Assembly (NCBI RefSeq): GCF_002443255.2
Contig: NW_019211454.1
Span: 55,049,823-55,113,822, forward strand
DNA length: 64,000 nt
Direction: 5' to 3'
Source of the DNA: Varroa destructor
Lineage: Eukaryota > Arthropoda > Arachnida > Mesostigmata > Varroidae
Shown: one piece after another, positions 41,001-52,437 of the stretch
Layout of the letters: each line of letters begins with the position of its first letter
How positions within the stretch are numbered: position 1 is the stretch's first letter
Made by a program: the position numbers and the translations under genes
The notes under the pieces: generated by a model
Database searches by the model: none
The model's input: only the letters and a program-made list of their open reading frames with translations
Told to the model about the DNA's origin: nothing

Positions 41001-44000
41001 GTGCCCTACACGCTAGATATCGCGCGCCGCTATGTGTATTCTTAAAGTACCCACATCGCTACGAATACGGACCGCACGTTGAGAGTCAATTGTGCAAGCG
41101 TTCTAATACCGCTAACGTTTTCTGAATCGCGCAACCTCGGTGTTGCTGATGATGCAAAGAATGATCCGGGTCAGTTTACTCGTTGTCAAAATATTCTGCG
41201 CTGAGTTTCGCATTTTGGCAAATCCTTTACTTGCACATGTATAATATTTCCGCAAGCGAGGGTTCCCAGATTACCCCTGCATGAGTAAACATTTTTCTCC
41301 GAACGATGTTCCCCATCCTGGATAGCTGTGACGACAAGCTAAAAACAACATAAGCTTGGTTGATTTTGGGATCTCAGGACAAAAATAACTCTTTTGAAAC
41401 TGTGTGAGGACTTACGCCAATGAATTTTCCATCCTCTCCTCAGCACTTTGATAAAAATCGCGACCAACTCATATGTTGGTGCGTTAATAATGACTCAGGG
41501 AGACCGGTATCGCTTTGAGGATTTAGGGCTACGAATAGAATGGCAATTTCAGAATGCTACCCACCCGACGGTAACGAGTTTGCTGAGGGACGTTACACGA
41601 AATGTACCGACCCAGTCAACCCCTTGATTTTTTATTCAAATGGTAGCTTCAATTAATGTGATATTGTTCGTTTTAACCGCGCTTTTTTCGATTCATTTTA
41701 ACTGTAGTCGTTTAAATATTTCACTCTTATTTCCAATGCTCTGCAAGAAGAAGAAGAAGAAGAAGAAGAAGGGCTCAAGATTAGCCCCCTGAGGGAACCG
41801 TATAAAAGGCTTGTACCTAAAGTTGTTCCAAACGCTCTCAGCCTCGAAATCGTGTTACACGTGAGCCGATCAAGCAGAAGGCCTGCTAGTGATTTCAGGA
41901 ATCCCTTTATGTTGTCATCTTACTGCGAGAACTTATTGAANNNNNNNNNNNNNNNNNNNNNNNNNNNNNNNNNNNNNNNNNNNNNNNNNNNNNNNNNNNN
42001 NNNNNNNNNNNNNNNNNNNNNNNNNNNNNNNNNNNNNNNNATAATTTTTTTAATACTCCTCGTTACATACTACTGTTTTAAAAAAAAAATCAAATATGCA
42101 TTTACATAACGACGCCCTTGTTGCTTATTTTTTTTAACCATATTTCAAAAATGTTACTTTTCTGTGCAATATAATCATCACCACTGAAATGTTTACAATG
42201 TGTATGCAAAAAATTAGTACATACCATTGATACTTTCTGTCACAGGGTCAATTTTCCTCCGTTTCTAGCACGCTGCTTTAGATCAGAGGATAGTTAAACT
42301 CTCAGTATTTACATATATTTCATTACCTTTTTCAGACTCGTTTTTCTTTGTGCTTTAGTTAGTAATATTCTGGTTGACTGATGTTTCTTAGTTTCTGATA
42401 CTATCCGACAATATTGATGTGGCTCTACTTTACACTCATGATTACCTACAGATGGCTTGTCACTCAAATTTAATTTTTAGGGATTTTTTGTGCAATTAGC
42501 GTTGCTGTGGCTGAGTGGGTAACCTGTTCTTTTTTAGTTTTTTGTTTCATGTAATAGTCTTCCTTATGCTTCCTTCCGTTGCTGAAGAAACTTACGTCCA
42601 AGCCCGCCCTGTATTGCAATGCACGTATAATCACACTGTCCCGTGAACCTTCTGATTGAATGCTGCGTTTGTTCATATGGTTAGATGTCTCCAGTATCAT
42701 TTGCACGTTTCTACATGTTACACTAGGCATAGACATGCACTTCCACAGTTCAAGTGCCGCCATGAGCATATAGAGCTCTTTTAGATTCGCACTAACTTCT
42801 ATTTTCTTCTCAGATCTGTTTTTTCTCTATTTCACTTGTTTAATTCTCTATAGGTGGATCTTAATCAAGAGGTAACGGTGATGGGCATCAGAATTCGTAA
42901 TAGAAAAGAATGGGGTAAGTTGACAAGCAGGGCTACTCCACACGATCGATGGCCAGTTAGAACGATTCAACTTTAGAGCATTTGCATAATATTATTCAAA
43001 TAAAACTACTGTATATAAGTTGTAGATGATTTTGTCTCCTAACATCGGGGGCCCGTTCTTCAGTGTATCCATATATATAGCGGTATCCGTTGCAGACAAC
43101 AATTTCAATATCTCCTTGAATTAGTTACTGTAGTCTTGCAGTAACGAAGATGCCGGCTCAATAGTGGATAGGCAATGAGAATAGCCATTGTTACTGTAAT
43201 CATTATTAGTATTTAGCAGCACTACAATTATCGTTATTACATCCCATGGGAGCGCAGGGTACCGGGGGGGGGGGGGGGAGAGAAAGCAGCCAAGAGCTTG
43301 TCGTCGTGCTGCATGATTGGATCGAGCAATGGGTAGCAATCGAGGGTATGGACATGTCCTTTTATTATGTGCAAAAATCTTCTGCCAATGCATTATCTCT
43401 GCTTATGTATGCTCTCTACATGAAAAACTTGAAGTGGATGAGGAAGACAAAAAACGACGAACGAGCGAAGATCCATCAACTCGCTAATACGAGGTAGAGT
43501 CTTCAGCGTCCTTCTCTTTTGGGTCCAAACGCAGCCGCGGGTACACGAATGACAAAACGCTGCGTTGTGTGGATGATGTCAAATATACGCCAACACTCGT
43601 GAAAACTGTTTCATATTCACGAATTGTGATTAGTCATTGTTGATGTTAACGATGAGACTGTATGTACATTCTCTGTACTTCTAAGAAGGTTGGGGTTGAC
43701 GCTTCGTATGTAGCATAATATGTACCTTACTGTAACGCTGAATGTATTTAGCAAATTGTGCTTAATTGCACATTAGAAAACGGATCCTCGGCTTTGTCAA
43801 AGCCCTCTCTGTATTCACATCGACTCACTACCATCGATTTTGCGTCACGACGAAATATCTCAAAAGTGCCTCATGTAGTAACAACTGTTCATCTAAAATA
43901 GGTGTTACGTTCTAGATATCACAGACAGAGGCCAATTCAGTGATATCTAATGTATATGTACTTATGTGGTAATATACTAGTTGACGTGGCTCACAGTCTT

Positions 44001-47000
44001 ATGCTGTAAGGATTCTATAATCCGCTTTAAGTTATGGTTAATTGGGTCGTAGCGAAGTCTAGGGAGAAAACCCTAGAAATGTAAATTTCTGTGTAGATTG
44101 TGTATAGATAGCCAGCTATTTTTTTTTCTAGAGTGCGCAAAAGGAGACGAACTCATCCGAGAAGGTTGTCACCACCTGGCCTATTTCTTCTTTACCTGCA
44201 CAGCAGGCCTAGCATAAGGCTCTTCCTGACGGACAAGTCGAATGTTGTATTGCTTTGATTCGTTTTATCCTAGCAAAAGATCTTGATTGTAAATGTATTC
44301 TGTACCAATACTATGGACGTCCTAGATTTTACGGGAACTTTCGGGTCGACAAACATGTATACGCCGCACTTGTCCGAGAGGTACCTCTGAATAGATCAAT
44401 GAAGCTGTGTGTTTTGCGTTTCTTTCGAAAATGGAATTTGAATTTTGTACAAATACAACATTACAGTTAGCACAGGGTCGAAACGAAATCTGTAACCTAT
44501 CTGAAAGCCAACCGCACTCACTTCGTATCGTAAAAATCAAGCTAGTTCCGACTAAAGTTATTACAAAGCTTTGAATATCGACCAGGCCGTTTCTACCAAG
44601 GCTTTCCTATAAGCTCTTTTCAATACATCATCTATTATATACGTATTCGACGAGATGACCTTAGTGAAAAAAAATTCTACAGACAAGAGGTACACTCGTA
44701 CACTTCTCTGACGATTTCAGGCGACCGGCTACACGACTTTGATATCCGAGTAGGACCAAACCCAATTACTACCGACTATGATGACGTCCATTTCAAGCTT
44801 AACACCAGGTGAATAGTTCTTTTGTTTTTTTACGCTTACAGGTTTCCTTCGTCAAACTAACGCGAGACCGCTGAAATCATCATCAGCTGCCGTCCGTTAT
44901 ACACGCTATAATGCTAACAGCGTATCGACTCATTCACTGATGTGAGCCGACTTAGTAAAGCAAGCGAGTCAAGATGCTTACCACGGCTCTACTTACAGGC
45001 TCATGCCTATCAACCCATCGTTCGTAGACCCGTTAGAGATCTCATTCTCTAGTCGGTTTTTTATCGAGAATATACAAGTGTATATACGATAAAGCTAAGC
45101 ACAAATGTGCTTTTTGCCCTCCCTATGTTCATTGGCATACCTCAGAAATTTGTCTAAACAGCTCAGCTAACTTATGATTACGTACTATAATTATTATAAA
45201 GAAATTACCGTATACGGCGTCAGTTATCTAATATTAATAATATGTATAATATGGTGACGTACAATATACAGATATCGTAGAAAGTATGATCATTTAGCTT
45301 GTGTAAGTCGTTTTTGAACGTAGGCTGCTTGCGTTCACGATTTATAGGTTTTTAGTTTAGACACCTTAATGGCAATGAACTATATTCTCTGTCTCGTTTA
45401 TGAACAGGCGGATTTGATGGCAATCAAGATCAGACCTTCGTGACTCCCCTTTTTAAAGTCTCTACATCTGAAGTCACTATTATCTATTCTATGATTTGAC
45501 TCTCCACGACAAACGTTGCATAAATGATCTGATTAGTCTATTTGTTTATTTGAACTTGTCGTACGTGAGGCTAGCAAGAACGAAACAGAGAATGATCAGA
45601 CTCGAGGGAGGTAACATACTGAGGCATTTCGTTAAAGATTAATCTATTGACGTAAAAGGGAGCGCCTTACACAAACGGTTCGTTGTTTACACACGCCTAA
45701 TTGCGAATGCACAGCAATACAGTTAGGCCTTCATTTCAAGAAAAATCGAAAACCAATGTCTTTCTTTTCTTGGTCGGTTACCTTTTCAACAAGTCTCGTA
45801 TATGGCTTTTTTGCTCGGTGGTTTTTTCTACTATGGCATATATTCTACATTTAGATGTCACAAAAAAAATCTCCGCATTACAGCTAAGAGTTTATCCTCT
45901 GTCTTGATTGCCGAAGCTAAGATGGCTCTACACCATCTAGCTATCTAACGAAGGCTTTTAGGTATTGACGCTCGCTAGAAACGTTTCTACGTTCCTCAAC
46001 TGATTTGTACTCTCTTTGGGATGGTCCTCCAATTGTGCGAATCCGAAATATCTATATGTAAGTATGCGCAAGTTCCCACTGGCGAGGTGCGTCAGCAGCT
46101 TCCCACCAGCAATCCACTACTCTCAATCCCATCCGAATACCCCAATTTAAGCAAGCTTGTTACGCTGAGCGGAATGGAGGCCAACAGGGCTTACCAAAAA
46201 CGGCGAACTGGCATTTAGCTTCCTAGTAGTTCCCCTACTATATGCTGTTCTGACCGACTACTGCATCGCTGGCAGGCTTAGCAGCCTAAGGGCCTTGTGT
46301 TCAAAGAGGCCTTCCCTTAGCTTTATTTTGCCATCCCCAAGAGACACTATTGAGGTACATATCCTTTTGTGCATGCTGGATAAATACACAGAAACAGCTG
46401 GACGCCTATCCTGGCCAGTCGGTTGGACCTATGACGGTAGCGCGCGATTGCCAGCTGCTTTTATAAAGACGGACGACTGGCCTAGATATTCGCCGTGTGC
46501 ATCTATGTCTACGTATGCTCATGCACAGAGCACGCAATGTTAGCCGCGATGGCCAACACGTCGGCTGCCAGAAATTGAAACGTTTTTCAATTTGCTTACG
46601 TACAAAGGCTTGTTCTACATGTATGAATGTATGATTTCGTGATCTTGAATGGCGTGTCATCGAATGTATTGGACCGAAACGCATGTTATTGTTCCTGGGT
46701 TCTTCTTAAAGGGCTTTTTTAGATTAGTGACAAATTCATCTTTACGAATTGGCAAAATATACAGAATATCATTAGTGGTATTGTTTGTGGAATCGCGAAC
46801 TCAGAAAATGAAGCAACTGATATGACGATTAGATAGGAGCATGAAACAACAAACTCTCAGTATAGACTTGCTACAAAATGCTTCAACAGCAAAAAGGCAG
46901 CTAGGACCATAGAAAAGGTAAATAATAGCGAAAATACTTAACGCACTCATTTATCGCTGTTTTACTGTAGAATACACACGCGTCTATTGAGTAGTTCTCA

Positions 47001-50000
47001 AAACTCTCGCAGTCATTTGCATAATAAACAGGTTACCAAGTTTGGGGCTTAATTATTATTTCATAAATTCGGATTTCTCTACTGCGCAGTACGCATAGCT
47101 TCGCCCTTTACCTACGCAAGATATCTTAGATTCAGAATTTTGGTCGTCTTATATTGAAACCATCAAGACAGACGCAAAACATCATGAAGATTTTAAACCT
47201 ATGAAAATAAATTGTATTAAAATCTCGTTTACAGATAAAATGTTATGTTACCCTCGAACTGTGCAGCCGCCATTGATCCAAAAATAGGAAAGAACAGTTA
47301 CGAAAATATATGGCGGCTCTGCTTATCCTCAAGAGACAACATAATCAGTAAAAAATCTGTCCTATTTATTAACAGCCCTTTTTTTCTAATAAATGACCTG
47401 TACTGGCGCTTCGACGCTACAGACGTATCCGTACATTCTATTTCGTTGCTGATACGTTACGGATCCGAGCCAAAATATCATATTTTACATGCATGTTCTA
47501 GCTATTTACATACAAGCTACACTGCGCATGGTACCCTGACCGCTATGAATCTTAGTAAAGATGCTACCAGTCAAGCACTTCTGTAGCATTTTCAACTGCC
47601 TTTGTAACTCTTCCGCTGAATAATGCCGTTACAGTTATCCACAGCATTGCCTTCTTCCGCATAACATGCATGGCTTATTTTCTTGGCAGCCTCTTATACC
47701 AACACAGAAATAAATATATTTAATAAAGTAGATTTTGCAGAATTAATTGTGAATTGATGATTTGTTGTCAAAATCAGTTTCTATGAATAATCTACTAGAG
47801 AATCAGGCTTTAATAGGCCTTGTGTGGAGGGGAACCGTGATTGGACAGATACAACTGGGAAGTATAGCGTTATAATCCAGTTTCGCCGAACCATGCGTCC
47901 CAGTTGTGTCTATCCAATCATGTATCTCTTTCAAACCATGTCTATTGAAGCTTGATTCTTCAGTAACTTATTTGCAAAAACTTATTTTTGCAATACAATC
48001 AATTTGGGGTACACTAGGCAGATTTTACTTTCAATTTGCTAATCTAATTTTAAAGCTGAGCTTGAGAAGCATGTAGGGCACGACCGCTCGCTTGCCTGCT
48101 AGGTACTTTTAACCCATTTTTTAGTTTTTCTCTCATTTTGACAGCACGTTTTACTAAAGATCAAAAACCTCGAATTGCTTGCTGGAAGAACTTACTGATG
48201 CTTTTTCTTTGGTAGATGAAATCATTTTTGCCAGCCATAAAAATAGGTGATAACGTTGGTAAATTTGACTCGTGATGTAGTTCGTCGCTCCACCGAAATA
48301 GCGCAGCATAGGCCGTGTGCTATAGTCGAAATAATATGAGAAATATGTTCCGATTTGCTTTATCGGTAGGAATCATTATTAGGTAAGTGGTATTGTAGAA
48401 CGCTATAATAATATCATGCTTTTTGATTGGAGAAGTTTTTTTATACTGAAGGGGTGTTTGCGCAGCAATCCTTGTAATGCTTCACTTGATTAAAGTTTTG
48501 CTGGCAGAGCTTAAAATTCTAAGTACACATTTTCCGTATCAGAGTATACGTACCGACTCTTTTAAGCTGGAAATTCCCTGAGCAATTGGAGGTATAGTCG
48601 TACGGAAATAAGGACTCTAGAAATTGCTTGCCTGGAACTCAAAAGCTTATAGACCATAGTGTTGGCTCATTCTCTCTATGCAATCATTTTTTTAAAAATG
48701 AATTTTCCAATCCATTTTCATTATGGGCAAATTAGGGTAAAAAAAAATCATGCACAGTGACTGTAGTAGATAAATACTGCTGCTGCTGTAATAGCGTAGT
48801 GAAGTAGCGGCAACACCCAAAGCATATTAACTGATGTATTCACCGATATAAGTATTATATCACAACGAATGGTTATAACCAATGTGAGCATTTTAGTTTT
48901 CCTTATCTTTACATCGTCTGATAAAGCGTTTTATAGAATGTTTAATGTCTATGAGGAGCATGTATTAAGTACGGAATTTGATTTCTACAAAAGTGAGTTA
49001 TGTCTCTAAAGTTGCCTTTTTCGAGATTCGCAGCTTTACTTAGTGGTGCTGCGGCCAAGTGAAACCCGCCGCTCGAAGGACGGTCGTGGTTAGAGTGCAG
49101 TCGTCAGAGGGTCAAAAAAATCGGGTGCAGAAGAAATGCTATAAGTCAGAGGAATAGAAGTCAAAAACCGAAGTAAAGAGCGCCAAAGATTAAACACCCG
49201 ACTTTTTACTTTTGTTCAATTGCGAAGTTACTTGGCTTTTATTACTGGACACGATTTCTTCTGTTGCATGACATTTTGATTATTTCTGTTTTTCTCGACT
49301 CGTGCTTCCTCTTTATCTGTACCCCACGTGCTGATGCCCCGCTTACAGTTCACCACGCATGCCCTGCCAGATGGCTCGTTTAAGCTGCTGCTACTGCCAC
49401 TGTTGTTCTTACCCGTGCTCAACCAATTTCGAAAATTTAATAAGTAGAAACGGCTCATTCGGAGAGCTGTTGACAGCGACGATGGTGAGGCTCAGCCTTC
49501 GAGGGCGCCAGCAGAAGTTCGGGCAGCGTTCCGAAGGTGAAGATGGGGAGTGAGTAGGGGTCGTAAGGGGGCGCGGAGTAACGGCTTGAAGAGCACACGA
49601 AAGCGAAACAGTGATGTGACAGAGCTGACCAGGCAAAGGCGAACGAGCACCCGAGAGTGAAGCAGCAGCTGAAGGGGAAGTAGTATTAGAGAGGAGAGAA
49701 TGAACACAACAAACAGCGAACTGAAATAGTTTGTACGTGATGCTACTACCGCCACCTCTTTGGTCGACGTGCGTTCTGCCTTTCACTACATATGCCCCAT
49801 GTTCGATCAGCGTCTCTGTTGTTACCCGTTTCCCGACAGCCTGAGCAGATTCCCTAATACTTATCCAAAGCCGGTAGTATCTACCTATCTGTGTTCAGGC
49901 TTGTGTCGACTTTCGTCTTTCCTACGACCTCTAAGCAGCTCAATATTGCAGGCCTTTACGGCAAATCCCAATTCCGCTACCGTAGGCCACTCGTAAGACT

Positions 50001-51879
50001 CGATGCCATGATTAAGGACGACTGAATACCGGCACATGCTTTTCATCATTCCAACGTGAAGTACACGGAAAAAGGAGCAAACTAGAGAAAGAAAGCGGTT
50101 GCAGTCGTCGTACTAGAAAAGGCACAGATGCCTTGGCCTTATTTTCTTTCCTTGTTCGCTGGTGATCTCTCTTTTCCGTCAGAGAAACAAATGACCTCCG
50201 CTACGGCACAGTTCACCATTGTTAGCGTTGTAGTTGCTGCCACAAGAACTCCCGCTACGGTCGTTCTTCCTTCGTGATACTTGACTAGCTCCTCAAACGC
50301 TTAAGCCTCTTAGGTTCTAAGTGCACTTTCATGCTAGTCCTGTTTTTTTTTTGCTTTCAGGGCGACTCTCGCTTCTTAGTCGGCTATTAGCACAGTGGGA
50401 AAGTCGGCTTTGTTTAAAGGAAAACGTGCATGCCACCAGAGGAAACTTACATATGTATCAGCAGATAAAAACTGCATGAGCTACTATACGCGATGATTGC
50501 GTAGTGATTTTTCAAATTAAAAGGTGTAAACATAACTTCATGCTATGTAATAAAATTCACTTACGAACTAAGCCACACATATGGATTTGCCGTCTATACT
50601 TCGCTTGTGTGCCATACGAGCATAAACTAGCCGGGCAAAGGAAGGAAATGTCGAAGGTTTGCAGGTTGACACTGTTGAGCTCATGTGTACCTACATAGAT
50701 ATGATTAACCTGTTTTATATGCTATATGCAAAAATACTATTGTGTAACTGTTCGGTAATGTAACAGTTCGACTGAAAAAGGTCATCAGACCTAATGTTTT
50801 GATTTTTGCGTTTGTGACGGTTGCCAAACGTTGCTCGGGTGATTTTCTTGTCAAAGGTTTTTAGCGGGGACGTCTCATACAAAATAGCCCTGTCTACTGG
50901 ATAGAGAAGTTTGCTAAGCGACGCTAATTGTATCCGTAATCATTTCCAGCTCGCTGCAGATTTCGTCTCCAGTAGTGCTATGAATGGGTTTATTAGAAGG
51001 GAGGAAAAAGCCAAGTAGTCGTGCAAAGATTTTCTGCTTTTTTCTTCTTTCACCGAAAAGGATACCGTACCTGGGTTAAAAATCTGTTAATACAGAGTCC
51101 TTGTAGTGTTTCTAATGTCCTACCTATGTGCATTGATATAAATGAACCAGGTAAAACATTTTTTGATTCAGAAATTGTACCGGGCGATTGCGGCAATTAA
51201 CCCTAATTTCAGTGAAGTTTCGCCAGAAATCGCTTAGCACTTGTTGTTGAAACGATAGTCCACGTCATTATGTTTACAAGGAGTAAATGTAATAGGCAAA
51301 ATGAAATCATCCTATTATTGTATACTAATAGAACTCTTAACGGGAGTCCATTGCTGCACCGGATATATTGATCGATTCTGCGTTGCGAACACCAGCCATA
51401 GCTTTGATCTCATCTAACCCCAGCCTAGAAGGTTATATAATGGCAGTTTGTGCAAAATAGATTTTTTCGAAAGGAGACTAACATCGGTTTAACCTTCAGC
51501 AGCGACGGGAGTTTATGCAGTTACTATGGATTAGATGTTTATAACATAATTAGGTAGGACAGTTCCTGAAAGCAGGGATCGATCTGTGTAGGCATTTCAT
51601 GATTTTGGATAAGTGTAAAGTTTCAGCTATTGAACGTGTATCGTTTGAACATTTGCCAATTACTGAGCTTAATTAAATTTTGCTTACCTTATTTACAGGT
51701 GTTACTACAATGACAAAAGCGGTATACAAGACGAAGAGCTTCGCCCATTTATGTGCAAACCTTGCCCGATTCGAGGCCGATACGTGACCATACAGATTAC
51801 GCAAAACTGTACTGACTGCAGAGAACCTTTAAAGAACGTACTCCAGCTAGCAGAGGTTGAGGTTTTAGGATTGCCATAG
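26048..51879 (+). CDS. Secreted or signal-anchored PAN/apple-like plus fucolectin (FTP) domain protein
   Basis: Exons are 26048-26086, 32565-32779, 37525-37621, 37994-38021, 40391-40572, 42854-42914, 44721-44808 and 51699-51879. Phases agree at all seven junctions, giving 296 residues plus TAG. An in-frame TGA six bases before the ATG supports the start, and the first donor GAG/GTGAGT is strong. Residues 1-25 are basic, and residues 27-43 form a hydrophobic signal sequence or type II anchor (ALCVCVLSAFVFSIVFG). Residues 46-117 carry a PAN/apple-like core, with cysteines at 71, 75, 81, 83 and 95. Residues 131-294 form an FTP (fucolectin, F5/8C-like) domain: it opens NYALRKKASQSS, has AVDG at 156-159 and NPWWQVDL at 183-190, and ends RGRYVTIQI and LAEVEVLG. 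FTP proteins bind fucose-type glycans with a His and two Arg. Here His 173 is present but the Arg motif reads R204-K-E-W-G-D-R210 without the usual Cys pair, so ligand binding may differ. Sequons lie at Asn 126 and Asn 273. The first exon is the least certain part. Confidence 0.87.
26087..32564 (+). other. Intron 1 of the PAN-FTP gene
   Basis: A 6.5-kb intron between the short N-terminal exon and the signal-sequence exon (acceptor ATTGCAG). It holds the mariner relic at 27403-28105 and a short AAT run near 28100. Open frames at 28.7-28.9 kb and 29.3-29.6 kb show no known domain. Confidence 0.7.
27403..28105 (+). mobile_element. Decayed mariner-family transposase relic
   Basis: One frame from the ATG at 27403 reads KIRVTYEYGFHLGTTAI, then, after a stop, TIRRISFVFGESSTSGN and later FKRNPEP. 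This is the N-terminal helix-turn-helix region of mariner transposases. Further on, at about 27838-27947, come LLHGNAWCYTLRIIATK and HPSYSPDIAS, which correspond to the catalytic HDNARPH and HPPYSPDLAP blocks. Near 28040-28100 is FYSSRINRSPSKWQKVMDK, the usual C-terminal end. Several stops, frame changes and missing internal sequence reduce an expected 1-kb ORF to 0.7 kb. The second catalytic Asp is replaced by Gly. No terminal inverted repeats were identified. It is inactive. Confidence 0.85.
32780..37524 (+). other. Intron 2 of the PAN-FTP gene
   Basis: A 4.7-kb intron with a weak donor (GTTTGT) and acceptor TTTCAG. The flanking codon AG/A restores Arg 85 between the two halves of the PAN-like core. 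An AT-rich near-palindrome lies at 33901-33928. No gene was recognised inside. Confidence 0.75.
33901..33928. repeat. AT-rich near-palindrome
   Basis: A 28-base stretch of C, TATA units and G that begins CTATATA and ends TATATAG, so the ends are inversely complementary. Probably a slippage-prone AT repeat without function. Confidence 0.6.
37994..38021 (+). other. 28-nt microexon of the PAN-FTP gene
   Basis: The sequence between TTTTCCAG and GTATGT encodes NKYYETLYN plus the first base of Val 127. It links the PAN-like region to the FTP domain. Phases 0 and 1 on its two sides match the neighbouring exons. Skipping it would shift the frame. Confidence 0.75.
38022..40390 (+). other. Intron 4 of the PAN-FTP gene
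   Basis: A 2.4-kb intron with donor GTATGT and acceptor TATATAG. It contains a 125-codon open frame at 39839-40216 that has no recognisable domain and uneven composition; I treat it as chance. A GC-rich patch with several GCCGCTGG-like units lies near 38690-38750. Confidence 0.7.
40391..40572 (+). other. Exon opening the FTP lectin domain
   Basis: It encodes NYALRKKASQSSVYELYG, then TPEKAVDGSHNTDG and ELNPWWQ. These are the N-terminal strand, the AVDG loop and the NPWW block of fucolectin-type domains. The donor is AG/GTAAGA. Confidence 0.92.
41745..41771. repeat. (AAG)n microsatellite
   Basis: Nine AAG units in an intron, about 170 bases before the assembly gap. Confidence 0.95.
41941..42040. 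other. Assembly gap (100 N)
   Basis: Exactly 100 unknown bases, a conventional placeholder size. The open frame that appears to run through it is an artefact. Confidence 0.99.
42915..44720 (+). other. Intron 6 of the PAN-FTP gene
   Basis: A 1.8-kb intron with donor GTAAGT and acceptor TTTCAG. It holds a 15-base G run. Nothing else was recognised. Confidence 0.8.
43264..43278. repeat. G homopolymer of 15 bases
   Basis: Fifteen consecutive G followed by AGAGAAAG. It lies in an intron. Such a tract can form quadruplexes and is also a common site of length error in assemblies. Confidence 0.95.
44809..51698 (+). other. Intron 7 of the PAN-FTP gene
   Basis: A 6.9-kb intron with donor GTGAAT and acceptor TTACAG; the split codon AG/G gives Arg 237. 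It contains the long inverted repeat at 47751-48006. GC-richer patches near 46.0-46.6 kb and 49.3-50.3 kb have open frames on both strands without known domains and may be old repeat remnants. Confidence 0.75.
47751..48006. repeat. Long imperfect inverted repeat (foldback or MITE-like)
   Basis: The left arm is 47751-47860, the right arm 47898-48006, with a 37-base spacer. The innermost 24 bases of the left arm match the complement of the right arm at 21 positions (left GTGATTGGACAGATACAACT, right ATGATTGGATAGACACAACT after complementing). Further out, AGAATCAGGCTTTAATAG pairs with AGAATCAAGCTTCAATAG, and similarity continues to about 110 bases per arm. As RNA it would form a long hairpin. It may be a small non-autonomous transposon or a duplicated inverted segment. 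Confidence 0.8.
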
Positions 51880-52431
51880 ACCGGTCACAGTCCCCCTATT
51901 TTCACGCTTATGACGACGATAAAATAGCTTCGTACGAAGCGGTCATTTGGAAAGAATAGCAGTAATTTAAGAAGCATATGTTTTCCTTAGAATGCAGAAA
52001 CTAGGTTTGCTTACCTGGCGGAATTCGGTTTTATTAACTAATTAACTAACCATTAAGGCCGGAAATTCAGCCAAAATATGTTCTCTCATTTCAAATGTCG
52101 CTAACGGTCGAATCTAAATAAGGGACAGTAACCAATTCGTTGATCAAACGAGAGACATTTTGATGAGTTCGCAAAAAAAATTACTTTTGACATAAATTTC
52201 AACGCAAGGTTAATCACCTATAAGGAAAAAGGAACCTATTAAACAACATGGGAAGTTTGAAAGAAAAGAGTGCTCTGACAGGTTTACAACAACAACTTGT
52301 ACATATCTGTTATGCGTTGTCAAAGGAACCGCACATTTCAATATGATGGCAAACTGTTGCCATTAAGACTTGCTTAATGATAAGTCATAAATATACTATA
52401 TATATATATATAAGCAACATTAATACTTAGT

Positions 52432-52437
52432 AATAAA
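52432..52437 (+). terminator. Candidate polyadenylation signal of the PAN-FTP gene
   Basis: An AATAAA about 550 bases after the stop codon, followed by T/G-containing sequence. It is plausible as a 3' end but the motif is frequent in AT-rich DNA. Confidence 0.3.

Larger units (their letters stand above)
40573..42853 (+). other. Intron 5 of the PAN-FTP gene, with assembly gap
   Basis: The intron contains an AAG microsatellite and a 100-N gap, so its true length is unknown. A minus-strand 99-codon open frame at 42470-42769 has a faint likeness to hAT-type transposase N-termini but is too weak to call. Confidence 0.75.

Noticed and set aside
41852..42109. Open frame crossing the N gap
   Set aside because: The middle is unknown sequence; the frame is an artefact of the gap.
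42470..42769. 99-codon minus-strand frame with a faint hAT/ZBED-like end
   Set aside because: The likeness is limited to a few residues and no catalytic block is visible.
47245..47586. 113-codon + strand open frame in intron 7
   Set aside because: No domain, no splice-site support, and inside an intron of a supported gene.
49409..49786. 125-codon minus-strand Ser/Pro-rich frame in intron 7
   Set aside because: The composition follows the local GC-rich patch; several frames on both strands are open and none has a domain.
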